Part shown: piece by piece, positions 14,657 through 21,326 of the stretch
Layout of the letters: each line of letters opens with the position of its first letter
How positions within the stretch are numbered: the stretch's first letter is position 1
Virus record (IMG/VR): IMGVR_UViG_3300021961_000745
Coordinates: 1-21,326 of that record
DNA: 21,326 nt
Strand: one strand, 5' to 3'
Source: a virus
Position numbers and translations under genes: made by a program
The notes under the pieces: generated by a model
What the model was told of the DNA's origin: nothing
The model's input: only the letters and a program-made list of their open reading frames with translations
Databases searched by the model: none

Positions 14657-17600
14657 ATGGCATTAGAATTAGGTATTTCTTGGGAAGATGAAGATGTAAC
14701 TATTAGTAAAGAAGGCGGTATAGCAAATAGAAAAAAGAATAGAAGAAATAGAATAGAGCGTCAAAAGTATGATGCTATGCAAAAAGCTGAGCGTCAAAAA
14801 CTTGCTTTAGATAAATTACAATCTGATGAATTTGAACAATTATTAAAAAGATATTATTCTGGCGGATTAAGTGATAAAAATAACGCTATTACAGGTGGTA
14901 AAAATATTAATGATTATACTAAAACTGAAATAATAGAAAAGTTTTATCAAGACAGAATTTGGAGCGAATATAATACTGTAGGTATTGTAAATGATGTTGG
15001 ACAAGTTTTAGCTAAAGATGACCAGTACAAAAATGACTGGGCAGAAATAACTCAAGTATATGCAGACTTACCTTACTTTGGTGGTGAAACAATTGGTTTT
15101 GCTAAATGGGCTAAAGATTTTGTACCTGCATTGATAGCTGACCCTATTAACTTATTTAGTTTAGGTTCAGGTAAAATTATTGCAAGAGAAGCAAGTAAAA
15201 CTGCAATAGATGTATTGACTAAAAAAGAATTTCAAAATCTTGCTATGAAAAAAGCGGCTATAGAAATAGGTAAAAAAGAAGCCGCATATGGAGCCGCTAT
15301 AGCAACTGGTTCAGACTTAGCTAGACAAACTGCTGAAGTTGATGCCGGTTTAATGACAGATTATAATTTAACAAGAACATTAATTACAGGCGCAACAGGT
15401 GGTGTTGCACAAGGTACTGTCGGTGCCGGTATGTCAGCATGGTCTGCTAAAGGTAAAGCAGGTAGATTTTATGATAAAGGTGATGGTTTTAAATCTGATT
15501 ACAATAGAGATTTTGCTTGGGCAGGTAGTAAATCTGACGAAACTTTTTCTGGTAAAGATGGCTCATCAAAAAAATTCCCACCTGAAACACCATCACAAAA
15601 ACCCCCTAAAAAAATAATAGATAGAACAAGTGAAGTTAATACTATTAACGATAAAGTTGTTGAGATTAAAAGAAGAACACCAATTATTAATCTATCTAAA
15701 ATAAATCCAGATGAACCTCACAATGTAGTTGTACAAGAAATTAAAACAAGTATTAATGAATTGATAAAAAAAGGTGAAGTAAGAACCACTGAAAGAACTG
15801 GTTTATTTAATCAAATTAAAATAAAAGCATCTAAAATATTAGGTAAAGAAAATGCTGATGAGTTAGATAAAGAATTAAAAACTGTTGCTAAAATTGCACC
15901 AGATTTAGCACCTACTATTTATGCAGGTCGTGTCAATATTTTAAACAAAAGTAAAGAAGTTTCTGAAATTAGAAATTTAGCTGATAATGCAGTTGACATG
16001 GATGAAAAACTTGCAGTCACAGAAAAATTAATAGAAGCTATAGATGAGAAAAATGCTCTTATTAAAAATCATGTTGAAACTGTTCAGGGTGTATCAGACG
16101 CATTAAACCAACAAAAATTAATGGTTGAAATGACAGAAGCTGATAAATTAAGAATGGAAACAGATATTGCAATTGCAAAAGAATTACCTGAGTTAATTGC
16201 TAAAATTAAAAAATTACCTGCTTCACAAAAAATAAAAGCAATTAATGATTTAGCTGATATATCTAAAAATGATTACAAAATGAACAAAGTAATCAAAAAC
16301 ATTAATAGAAAAATGAAACAAAAAGATGTTACTTTCTTTGAAGCTTACAATGAATATACCACAGCTAACTTACTAGGTGACCCTACTACACATGAAATTA
16401 ACTTATTGTCTGCCGCAACTAAATTTCAATTACAAATAGTTGAACAATTTACTGGTGGATTAATTAGTTTTAAAAATGGAAATAGAAGACAAGGTATAAA
16501 TCAAATATTAATGGCAGGAGATTTATTAGTATCTCAATTAAGATTTTTTCAAATAGCTATGAAAAAAGCTAAACTATCATGGAAAGCTAATAGAAGCATA
16601 GGAGATTCTTTAGAACATAGATTTGATGGTAGACAACAAAGAAATATGGAAACATATTTTGACCAACTAAAAGCATCTGATAATATTTTTAAACAATTTG
16701 CAGGTAAAGCGGGTACACCATTAGGTAAACTATCATTCTTAACTTTAAGATTGCTAGGTGCCGGTGATACAATGATGAAAAATATATTTAACAGAAGCGC
16801 AAGAGTTGCTAATGTTAACCAAAGAATGAGAGCTTTTTATCCTGAATTATGGAAAGATAGAAAGATATTTAATAAAACACAAATTGTAGCGTTAGAAGAT
16901 AACATTAGAAATATAAAAGAAAACATTAGATTTGAACAAGCACAAGATACAATTAATGTTAAAAAGTTAGAAAAGTTAAATAAAAAACTTGCTGATTTTG
17001 AAAAACAAAAAGTTGAACAAACACCATTTGAAAAGAAATGGTCTGAATTATATTATCAATATGAAGATGAGTTTGGTAACTTTAGAGAAACAAAAACATT
17101 TAATTCTTTAGAAGCATCATCATTAGATGACTTAACTAAGTCAGTTGCTAATGACCCTACATATGTAGCAAGAACAGGTTCATTTACTCAAAATCTTAAA
17201 AATGAAATGTTAGACCCTAATCAGTTTTATCCTGACCAAAAACAAAGTAAATATAATATAGGTGATTGGTTATTAAAAACTGTAAATAAAATGCCTTTAA
17301 TAAGAGTATTATCAAGTTTACACTTTGTAAAAACACCTGTAAATTTATTTAAGTATGGTTGGCAAGCAACACCTGTTCTTAATAAATTAAACATGGAATT
17401 TAGAGCAATGCAAAATGCTTCTGACCCAATTGTAAGAAACAAAGCTCAAGCGATACAAGGTGTAGGAATGGCTGTTTATGGATTAGCAACATACTATACA
17501 GTGCAAGGTAGATTAACAGGTTATAAAGAAAAAGATAGAAAACATAGATTTGCTTATAAATGGGAAGATGAAAATGGTGTTACACAATATACACAATTGT

Positions 17601-18694
17601 CTCGTTTCTTTCCTTTGTCGATACCATTTATGGTTACTGCATCAATACAAGATGCTTTAGAAGAAGCAGGTGATATATTTAATGACCCATTACACAGCGC
17701 TGAGCAAGAAAGATATTTAGATTTTATGCGTCATATTGCAGGTGCTTCAATGTCTTTATGGTCTAATATTTTTGCTAGTAATTTAATGACACAAGATTTC
17801 TTTAAATTAACAGAAATATTTTCTGAAACAGAAGCAACTAACGAAGAAGGTGCACAAAACATTTCTAAACTAGAAAGATATTTTGGAAGATTTGGTTCTA
17901 AAAATGTTCCATTAGCTACTTCTTGGAGATGGACTAATAAAGTATTTGCAGATGCTGAAGCAGAATTAGTAACAGCATTAGACCATTTAAAACAATCAAC
18001 ACCTTATGGTTTATCTAAAATAATTAATGAAAAATATTTAGGTGGTAAATACGAAATGTTAAATTATGGTGATGCACTATCTCCTAAATCTGACCCACTA
18101 GGTAATGTATATCCTAAACCTAAAGGATTATTATTAGGTCAAGCACAAGATATGTTTCCAGTTACTACACACTGGAGTTCACAAATGCTAGATAGTAATG
18201 GTGATAAAATTACATTATCAAAAGAAGCACAAGAAAAATTAGAAACTTCTAATATACTATGGGAAAGACCTCAGTTTACTTTAAATATAGGAACTAAAAA
18301 ACCTTTGAATATGAAAACAAATATGATTATTCAAATGAAAAGTCCAGTAACAGGTGAGACAATAAAGTTTCCAGAAGGCACTACAATGTATGAAGCTATG
18401 CGTCAAGTTAAAACTCAAATTAAAATAGGTGGTAGAACACTTAATGAAACATTTCAATATGAGTTAGAAAACCCTACTTCTGAATTTAATAAGAGATATG
18501 TGTCTAACAAATTGTTAGGTGGTAAGTATATAGGGGACACTTATTTACTTTCTCGAATTAGAGAATTTGAAAGAGAAGCTAGAGAATGGATTAAAAGTTA
18601 TGGTTTAATTGAAATGAATGGCAAAGTTACTACCGTAAATGCTCTTAAAAAATCAGCAGAAATGATAGAATTTCAAGAATTATTTGGAGAATAG
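14657..18694 (+). CDS. Internal virion protein D (T7 gp16-like), lacking the transglycosylase domain
   Basis: This 1345-aa protein is the largest in the window and the last of the internal core block, matching T7 gp16 (1318 aa) by size and position. T7 gp16 starts with a lytic transglycosylase domain (catalytic Glu37 in a WTESRF motif). Here the N-terminus is instead acidic then strongly basic (RKKNRRNRIERQ, about residues 26-37), and I find no E-S-x-F or GLMQ-type signature anywhere. A notable segment is DLPYFGGETIGFAKWAKDFV (about 137-156), followed by hydrophobic stretches, and residues ~325-570 are highly charged and helical. It probably forms the cell-envelope channel for DNA entry. AAGGA at about 14646 precedes the ATG. 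Confidence 0.88.
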   Translation: MALELGISWEDEDVTISKEGGIANRKKNRRNRIERQKYDAMQKAERQKLALDKLQSDEFEQLLKRYYSGGLSDKNNAITGGKNINDYTKTEIIEKFYQDRIWSEYNTVGIVNDVGQVLAKDDQYKNDWAEITQVYADLPYFGGETIGFAKWAKDFVPALIADPINLFSLGSGKIIAREASKTAIDVLTKKEFQNLAMKKAAIEIGKKEAAYGAAIATGSDLARQTAEVDAGLMTDYNLTRTLITGATGGVAQGTVGAGMSAWSAKGKAGRFYDKGDGFKSDYNRDFAWAGSKSDETFSGKDGSSKKFPPETPSQKPPKKIIDRTSEVNTINDKVVEIKRRTPIINLSKINPDEPHNVVVQEIKTSINELIKKGEVRTTERTGLFNQIKIKASKILGKENADELDKELKTVAKIAPDLAPTIYAGRVNILNKSKEVSEIRNLADNAVDMDEKLAVTEKLIEAIDEKNALIKNHVETVQGVSDALNQQKLMVEMTEADKLRMETDIAIAKELPELIAKIKKLPASQKIKAINDLADISKNDYKMNKVIKNINRKMKQKDVTFFEAYNEYTTANLLGDPTTHEINLLSAATKFQLQIVEQFTGGLISFKNGNRRQGINQILMAGDLLVSQLRFFQIAMKKAKLSWKANRSIGDSLEHRFDGRQQRNMETYFDQLKASDNIFKQFAGKAGTPLGKLSFLTLRLLGAGDTMMKNIFNRSARVANVNQRMRAFYPELWKDRKIFNKTQIVALEDNIRNIKENIRFEQAQDTINVKKLEKLNKKLADFEKQKVEQTPFEKKWSELYYQYEDEFGNFRETKTFNSLEASSLDDLTKSVANDPTYVARTGSFTQNLKNEMLDPNQFYPDQKQSKYNIGDWLLKTVNKMPLIRVLSSLHFVKTPVNLFKYGWQATPVLNKLNMEFRAMQNASDPIVRNKAQAIQGVGMAVYGLATYYTVQGRLTGYKEKDRKHRFAYKWEDENGVTQYTQLSRFFPLSIPFMVTASIQDALEEAGDIFNDPLHSAEQERYLDFMRHIAGASMSLWSNIFASNLMTQDFFKLTEIFSETEATNEEGAQNISKLERYFGRFGSKNVPLATSWRWTNKVFADAEAELVTALDHLKQSTPYGLSKIINEKYLGGKYEMLNYGDALSPKSDPLGNVYPKPKGLLLGQAQDMFPVTTHWSSQMLDSNGDKITLSKEAQEKLETSNILWERPQFTLNIGTKKPLNMKTNMIIQMKSPVTGETIKFPEGTTMYEAMRQVKTQIKIGGRTLNETFQYELENPTSEFNKRYVSNKLLGGKYIGDTYLLSRIREFEREAREWIKSYGLIEMNGKVTTVNALKKSAEMIEFQELFGE

Positions 18695-18696
18695 AT

Positions 18697-18716
18697 AAAG
18701 TACCCCTTTTAGAAGA
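18697..18716 (+). promoter_or_regulatory. Candidate phage RNA polymerase promoter before the tail fibre
   Basis: This segment reads AAAGTACCCCTTTTAGAAGA, differing from the copy at 3956-3975 at only two positions. It fills the 36-bp gap between the internal virion protein D gene and the tail fibre gene, exactly where T7 carries its phi17 promoter. Initiation at the G at 18712, by analogy with SP6 (TATAGAAGA), would give a leader of about 19 nt. The purine-rich GAAGAGA of that leader is then the only visible ribosome binding sequence for the fibre gene. Function is inferred. Confidence 0.62.
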
Positions 18717-18730
18717 GATAAACACAAAAT

Positions 18731-20206
18731 ATGGCTAATTCATTCGTAAGATACACCGGAAACGGTACAACTACTACATACGCTATTCCTTTTAGTTACC
18801 GTAGTACAGATGACTTATCTGCTACAGTAGCGGGTGCTAGTGTTACAGCATATACTTTGGATGCCGCAGGTACTAACTTAACGTTTACTACAGCTCCGGC
18901 TAACAATGCGGCTATTGAAATAAGAAGAACTACAAGCCAAAATACAAAATTAGTAGATTACGTATCAGGTTCAGTATTAACTGAAAACGATTTAGATACA
19001 GATAGTGACCAAGCTTTCTATATGTCTCAAGAGGCTATAGACAAAGCAGGTGACGTAATATCATTAGATAACGTAGACTTTAACTGGAATGTACAAAACA
19101 AAAGATTAAAAAATGTTGCAAACCCTGTAGATAATACAGATGCTGTTAACAAACAATTTATATCTACAAACATTCCTAACATCACAACTGTTGCAGGAAT
19201 AAGCACAGACGTAACTACAGTAGCAGGTATAAGTTCTGATGTTACTGCTGTTGCGGCAGATGCTACAGATATTGGTACAGTTGCTACAAACATAGCTTCA
19301 GTAAACACAGTAGCAACAAATATTGCTGATGTTATTAAAGTTGCTGATGATTTAAATGAAGCAATCTCTGAAGTAGAAACAGTAGCAAATGATTTAAATG
19401 AAGCAACGTCAGAAATAGAAGTTGTTGCTAATAATATTACTAATGTAAATACAGTTGGTACAAACATAGCAAATGTAAATACAGTAGGTGGTATTTCAGC
19501 TAATGTTACTACAGTTGCAGGTATCAGTGCAGACGTAACAGGTGTTGCGGGTATTTCAACTGCTGTATCTAATGTTAACTCAAATAGCACAAACATTAAT
19601 GCTGTTAATGCTAATTCAGCTAACATAAATACTGTTGCAGGTATTAATGCAGATGTGACAACTGTTGCAGGAATATCAAGTGATGTTTCTACAGTTTCAA
19701 CAAACAATGCAAATGTTACTGCTGTTGCAGGTAATGCATCTAATATTAACACAGTTGCAGGTAACACAACTAACATTAATACAGTAGCAACTAACAATGC
19801 AAATATTACAACAGTTGCTGGAGCAAACACAAATATTAATACAGTTGCAACTGATATAGCTAATGTTAACACTGTTGCTACAAACATACCTTCAATAAAT
19901 AGTTTTGCGAACACTTACAGAATTGGTGCAACAGACCCTACAACTTCATTAGACGAAGGTGATTTATTTTATAACTCAACAGATAACGCTTTAAAATATT
20001 ACAATGGAACTGCTTGGCAACAAATTACAGCAGATACAGATGTTAAAACTTTAGTATCAGCTAATGATACTACAGCAGGTTTTTTAAATGGTAAATTAGT
20101 AGCAGGTTCAAATGTTACATTTACTGAAAATAATGATGGTGGAAACGAAACATTATCAATTTCAGCAACAGACAATTCAATCCCTTTTGCAATTGCACTT
20201 GGATAA
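18731..20206 (+). CDS. Tail fibre protein with T7 gp17-type N-terminus and decapeptide repeats
   Basis: This 491-aa protein starts with a T7 gp17-type anchoring domain (residues 1-~145: FVRYTGNGTTTTYAIPFSYR, then IEIRRTT and ENDLDTDSDQAFYMSQEAID) that attaches the fibre to the tail tube. Residues 151-388 are about 23 tandem repeats, mostly 10 residues long with consensus [VI]xTVAxxxxx, forming the shaft. Residues 389-491 form a beta-rich tip (YRIGATDPTTSLDEGDLFYN ... YYNGTAW ... GFLNGKLVAGSNVTFTENN) of a kind common at the end of marine phage fibre shafts. T7 gp17 is 553 aa. The protein probably forms a trimer and either binds the host or connects to further fibre parts encoded downstream. 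The ribosome binding site is weak (GAAGAG). A candidate phage promoter lies directly upstream. Confidence 0.9.
   Translation: MANSFVRYTGNGTTTTYAIPFSYRSTDDLSATVAGASVTAYTLDAAGTNLTFTTAPANNAAIEIRRTTSQNTKLVDYVSGSVLTENDLDTDSDQAFYMSQEAIDKAGDVISLDNVDFNWNVQNKRLKNVANPVDNTDAVNKQFISTNIPNITTVAGISTDVTTVAGISSDVTAVAADATDIGTVATNIASVNTVATNIADVIKVADDLNEAISEVETVANDLNEATSEIEVVANNITNVNTVGTNIANVNTVGGISANVTTVAGISADVTGVAGISTAVSNVNSNSTNINAVNANSANINTVAGINADVTTVAGISSDVSTVSTNNANVTAVAGNASNINTVAGNTTNINTVATNNANITTVAGANTNINTVATDIANVNTVATNIPSINSFANTYRIGATDPTTSLDEGDLFYNSTDNALKYYNGTAWQQITADTDVKTLVSANDTTAGFLNGKLVAGSNVTFTENNDGGNETLSISATDNSIPFAIALG
19181..19894 (+). repeat. About 23 tandem 30-bp coding repeats in the tail fibre shaft
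   Basis: The segment encodes tail fibre residues 151-388 as tandem units of 10 residues (30 bp), for example VTTVAGISSD, VNTVATNIAD, INTVAGNTTN. Two adjacent units near 19361-19444 are 14 residues long (AISEVETVANDLNE and ATSEIEVVANNITN). Hydrophobic residues recur at unit positions 1 and 4, with Thr, Asn, Ala and Ser elsewhere. The period is ten, not the seven of a classic coiled coil. At DNA level units are similar but diverged, with ACAGTTGCA-like cores. Confidence 0.9.
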
Positions 20207-20228
20207 ATAATTAAGGAGAAAAATAAAT

Positions 20229-20552
20229 ATGGCAAATAACTTTAATTCAACAACAGCTAGTTTAACTGATGCTACGTTGACTACAGTTAAGACCACTACA
20301 TCTAACAAACAAGTTATGATTGGTTGTCTGGTATCTAATACTGGCACAACTTCTATACTTATAGATATAGTTCTTAATGATGGTTCTAACGATAGATACA
20401 TTGTTAAACAAGCACCAGTTCCTGTTGGAAGTTCTTTAGAAGCAATATCAGGAAAAGTAATTATTCCTAATGGTGGTGCTGTTAAAGTTAAGTCTGACAA
20501 TGCTTCTGGTATTGCAGATGTAATTATTTCAACATTGGAAGACGTAGCGTAA
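20229..20552 (+). CDS. Small beta-rich structural protein of the fibre module, unknown function
   Basis: This 107-aa protein is rich in Thr, Val, Ile and Ser with alternating hydrophobic residues (QVMIGCLVSNTG, SILIDIVLNDGS, GGAVKVKSDNASGIADVIIS), suggesting a compact beta-sandwich. There is a single cysteine and no signal peptide or membrane segment. It lies between the tail fibre and a second fibre-like protein, so a virion role such as a fibre connector, cap or head/tail decoration is likely, but this is context only. Similar small proteins occur next to fibre genes in other marine podophages and myophages as far as I recall. A strong AAGGAG lies about 10 nt before the ATG; the stop overlaps the next start by 1 nt. 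Confidence 0.75.
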   Translation: MANNFNSTTASLTDATLTTVKTTTSNKQVMIGCLVSNTGTTSILIDIVLNDGSNDRYIVKQAPVPVGSSLEAISGKVIIPNGGAVKVKSDNASGIADVIISTLEDVA

Positions 20553-21326
20553 TGTATTTAGGAAACCAACCTGCATTAAGTTACACAAGTTTTGCTAAGC
20601 AAGACTTCACTACAAGTGCGACTACATCTTACACATTGGATAATCCAGTTGCTAACGCAAATGAGTTAGCATTATTTATTAACTTTGTAAGACAAGAACC
20701 TACAACTGCATATACTGCAAGTGGAACTACATTAACATTAACAAGTGCTACATCTGCATCAGATGATATGTACTGTGTGTTTTTAGGTAAAGCTGTTCAA
20801 ACTGTAAATCCTCCAAGTGGCTCTGTTGGAATATCACAACTATCTGCTACTGGTACAAAAGACGCAACTACATTTCTAAGAGGCGATAATACATTTGCTA
20901 GTGCTGGTGGAAATATGAAACCAGCTTTTTATGCAGAAAGAAGTACAGTTCAAAATACTACTGATGCAACAGATACAAAAATACAATTTAATTCTGAAAT
21001 TTTAGACACAGATTCTGCGTATGATAATTCTACTAACTATCGTTTTACTGTACCAAGTGGAAAAGGTGGAAAATATTTTGTTTTTACAGGATTAAGTATT
21101 TATGGCTCTGTTGCATATTCAGTATATGACAGTTATTTAAAAATTTATAAAAATGGAAGTGTATTTTTATCTGAACAACATTATGAACATGATGGTACAC
21201 CTAATGGTTCTGTATCTTTTCATATAGGTAGAGTAATGGATTTATCTGCTGGAGATTATTTAGAAGTTTATAATTATTGTGATGTAAATGGTGGTAATCC
21301 ACAAGTAATTGGTGGAACAGGTTCAA
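20552..21326 (+). CDS. Fibre-like protein with C1q-like domain (truncated by right edge)
   Basis: The frame is open from the ATG at 20552, in a TAATG overlap with the previous stop, to the window end: 258 codons without a stop. Residues 1-~90 (MYLGNQPALSYTSFAKQDFT ... TAYTASGTTLTLTSATSAS) form a Thr/Ser-rich beta domain that resembles the start of the tail fibre (TAYTLDAAGTNLTFTTAPAN), so it may be an attachment module. A linker with DATTFLRGDNTF (about 105-116), a motif common in marine phage fibres, follows. From about residue 121 the pattern AFYAERSTVQ ... AYDNSTNYRFTVPSGKGGKY ... YLKIYKNGS ... LSAGDYLEVY matches the C1q/TNF-like jelly roll, which forms trimeric binding heads. The last strands lie beyond the edge. 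It probably forms a receptor-binding or accessory fibre. Confidence 0.85.
   Translation, partial: MYLGNQPALSYTSFAKQDFTTSATTSYTLDNPVANANELALFINFVRQEPTTAYTASGTTLTLTSATSASDDMYCVFLGKAVQTVNPPSGSVGISQLSATGTKDATTFLRGDNTFASAGGNMKPAFYAERSTVQNTTDATDTKIQFNSEILDTDSAYDNSTNYRFTVPSGKGGKYFVFTGLSIYGSVAYSVYDSYLKIYKNGSVFLSEQHYEHDGTPNGSVSFHIGRVMDLSAGDYLEVYNYCDVNGGNPQVIGGTGS

Noticed and set aside
15399-15617. 72-aa + strand frame within internal virion protein D
   Set aside because: Alternate-frame shadow inside a continuous 1345-aa gene; no ribosome binding site and nonsense-like composition.
19027-19914. 295-aa open frame on the - strand across the tail fibre repeats
   Set aside because: It mirrors the repetitive + strand gene: a 30-bp in-frame repeat without antisense stop codons keeps the opposite strand open. 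No ribosome binding site and every other gene is on the + strand.
20180-20200. TCCCTTTTGCA near the tail fibre end as a promoter for the next gene
   Set aside because: It lacks the TTTTAG core and upstream GT, and is explained by the SIPFAI codons.
20177-20500. 107-aa open frame on the - strand opposite the small beta-rich gene
   Set aside because: Opposite a gene with a strong AAGGAG and canonical overlaps; no signal of its own.
1-21326. tRNA genes, CRISPR arrays, insertion sequences, diversity-generating retroelement
   Set aside because: Reading both strands I found no cloverleaf-like segment, spaced direct repeats of CRISPR type, transposase or reverse transcriptase; the only tandem repeats are the in-frame fibre units.

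Overview
The window is one strand-coherent piece of a T7-like (autographivirus-type) podophage genome. Every gene lies on the + strand, packed with 1-11 nt overlaps or very short gaps. Base composition is very AT-rich and arginine is mostly AGA. Together with the gene order (T7-type exonuclease, ribonucleotide reductase, portal, scaffold, capsid, tail tubular A/B, internal virion A-D, tail fibre), this points to a marine phage resembling those that infect SAR11/Pelagibacter. The host is an inference from composition and gene content; no host marker or integrase is visible here.

Layout. (1) Bases 1-3957 are the end of the DNA-metabolism module. They hold the C-terminal part of a 5'-3' exonuclease, a DUF3310 protein, a SpeD-family pyruvoyl decarboxylase, the class I ribonucleotide reductase large subunit, two small unknown proteins (63 and 51 aa; the second lies at 2855-3010) and the ribonucleotide reductase small subunit. 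From DUF3310 to nrdB each gene overlaps the next, so this looks like one translationally coupled operon supplying dNTPs and perhaps polyamine precursors. (2) Bases 3983-8357 are the head module: a 60-aa unknown, a small T7 gp6.7/gp7.3-like virion protein, portal, scaffold, three very basic small proteins, a 146-bp non-coding leader, and the major capsid protein. A strong hairpin with a T-rich tail follows the capsid gene, where T7 has its T-phi terminator. (3) Bases 8436-18694 are the tail and ejection module: tail tubular proteins A and B, then internal virion proteins A, B, C and D (gp13-gp16 equivalents). (4) Bases 18731-21326 are the adsorption module: a T7-type tail fibre with about 23 decapeptide repeats, a small beta-rich protein, and a fibre-like protein with a C1q-like domain that runs off the right edge.

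Regulation. A 20-bp motif with core GTnCCCYTTTTAGA occurs at 3956-3975 (before the head module), 18697-18716 (before the tail fibre) and, more weakly, 189-208 (before the DUF3310-speD-nrd operon). The first two match at 18 of 20 positions and sit where T7 has its phi6.5 and phi17 promoters. Their TAGAAGA end resembles the start-site region of the SP6 promoter. They are good candidates for the phage RNA polymerase promoter of this lineage.

No tRNA, CRISPR, insertion sequence, integrase, reverse transcriptase, lysis or terminase gene is visible. The RNA polymerase, DNA polymerase, lysis and packaging genes presumably lie outside the window.
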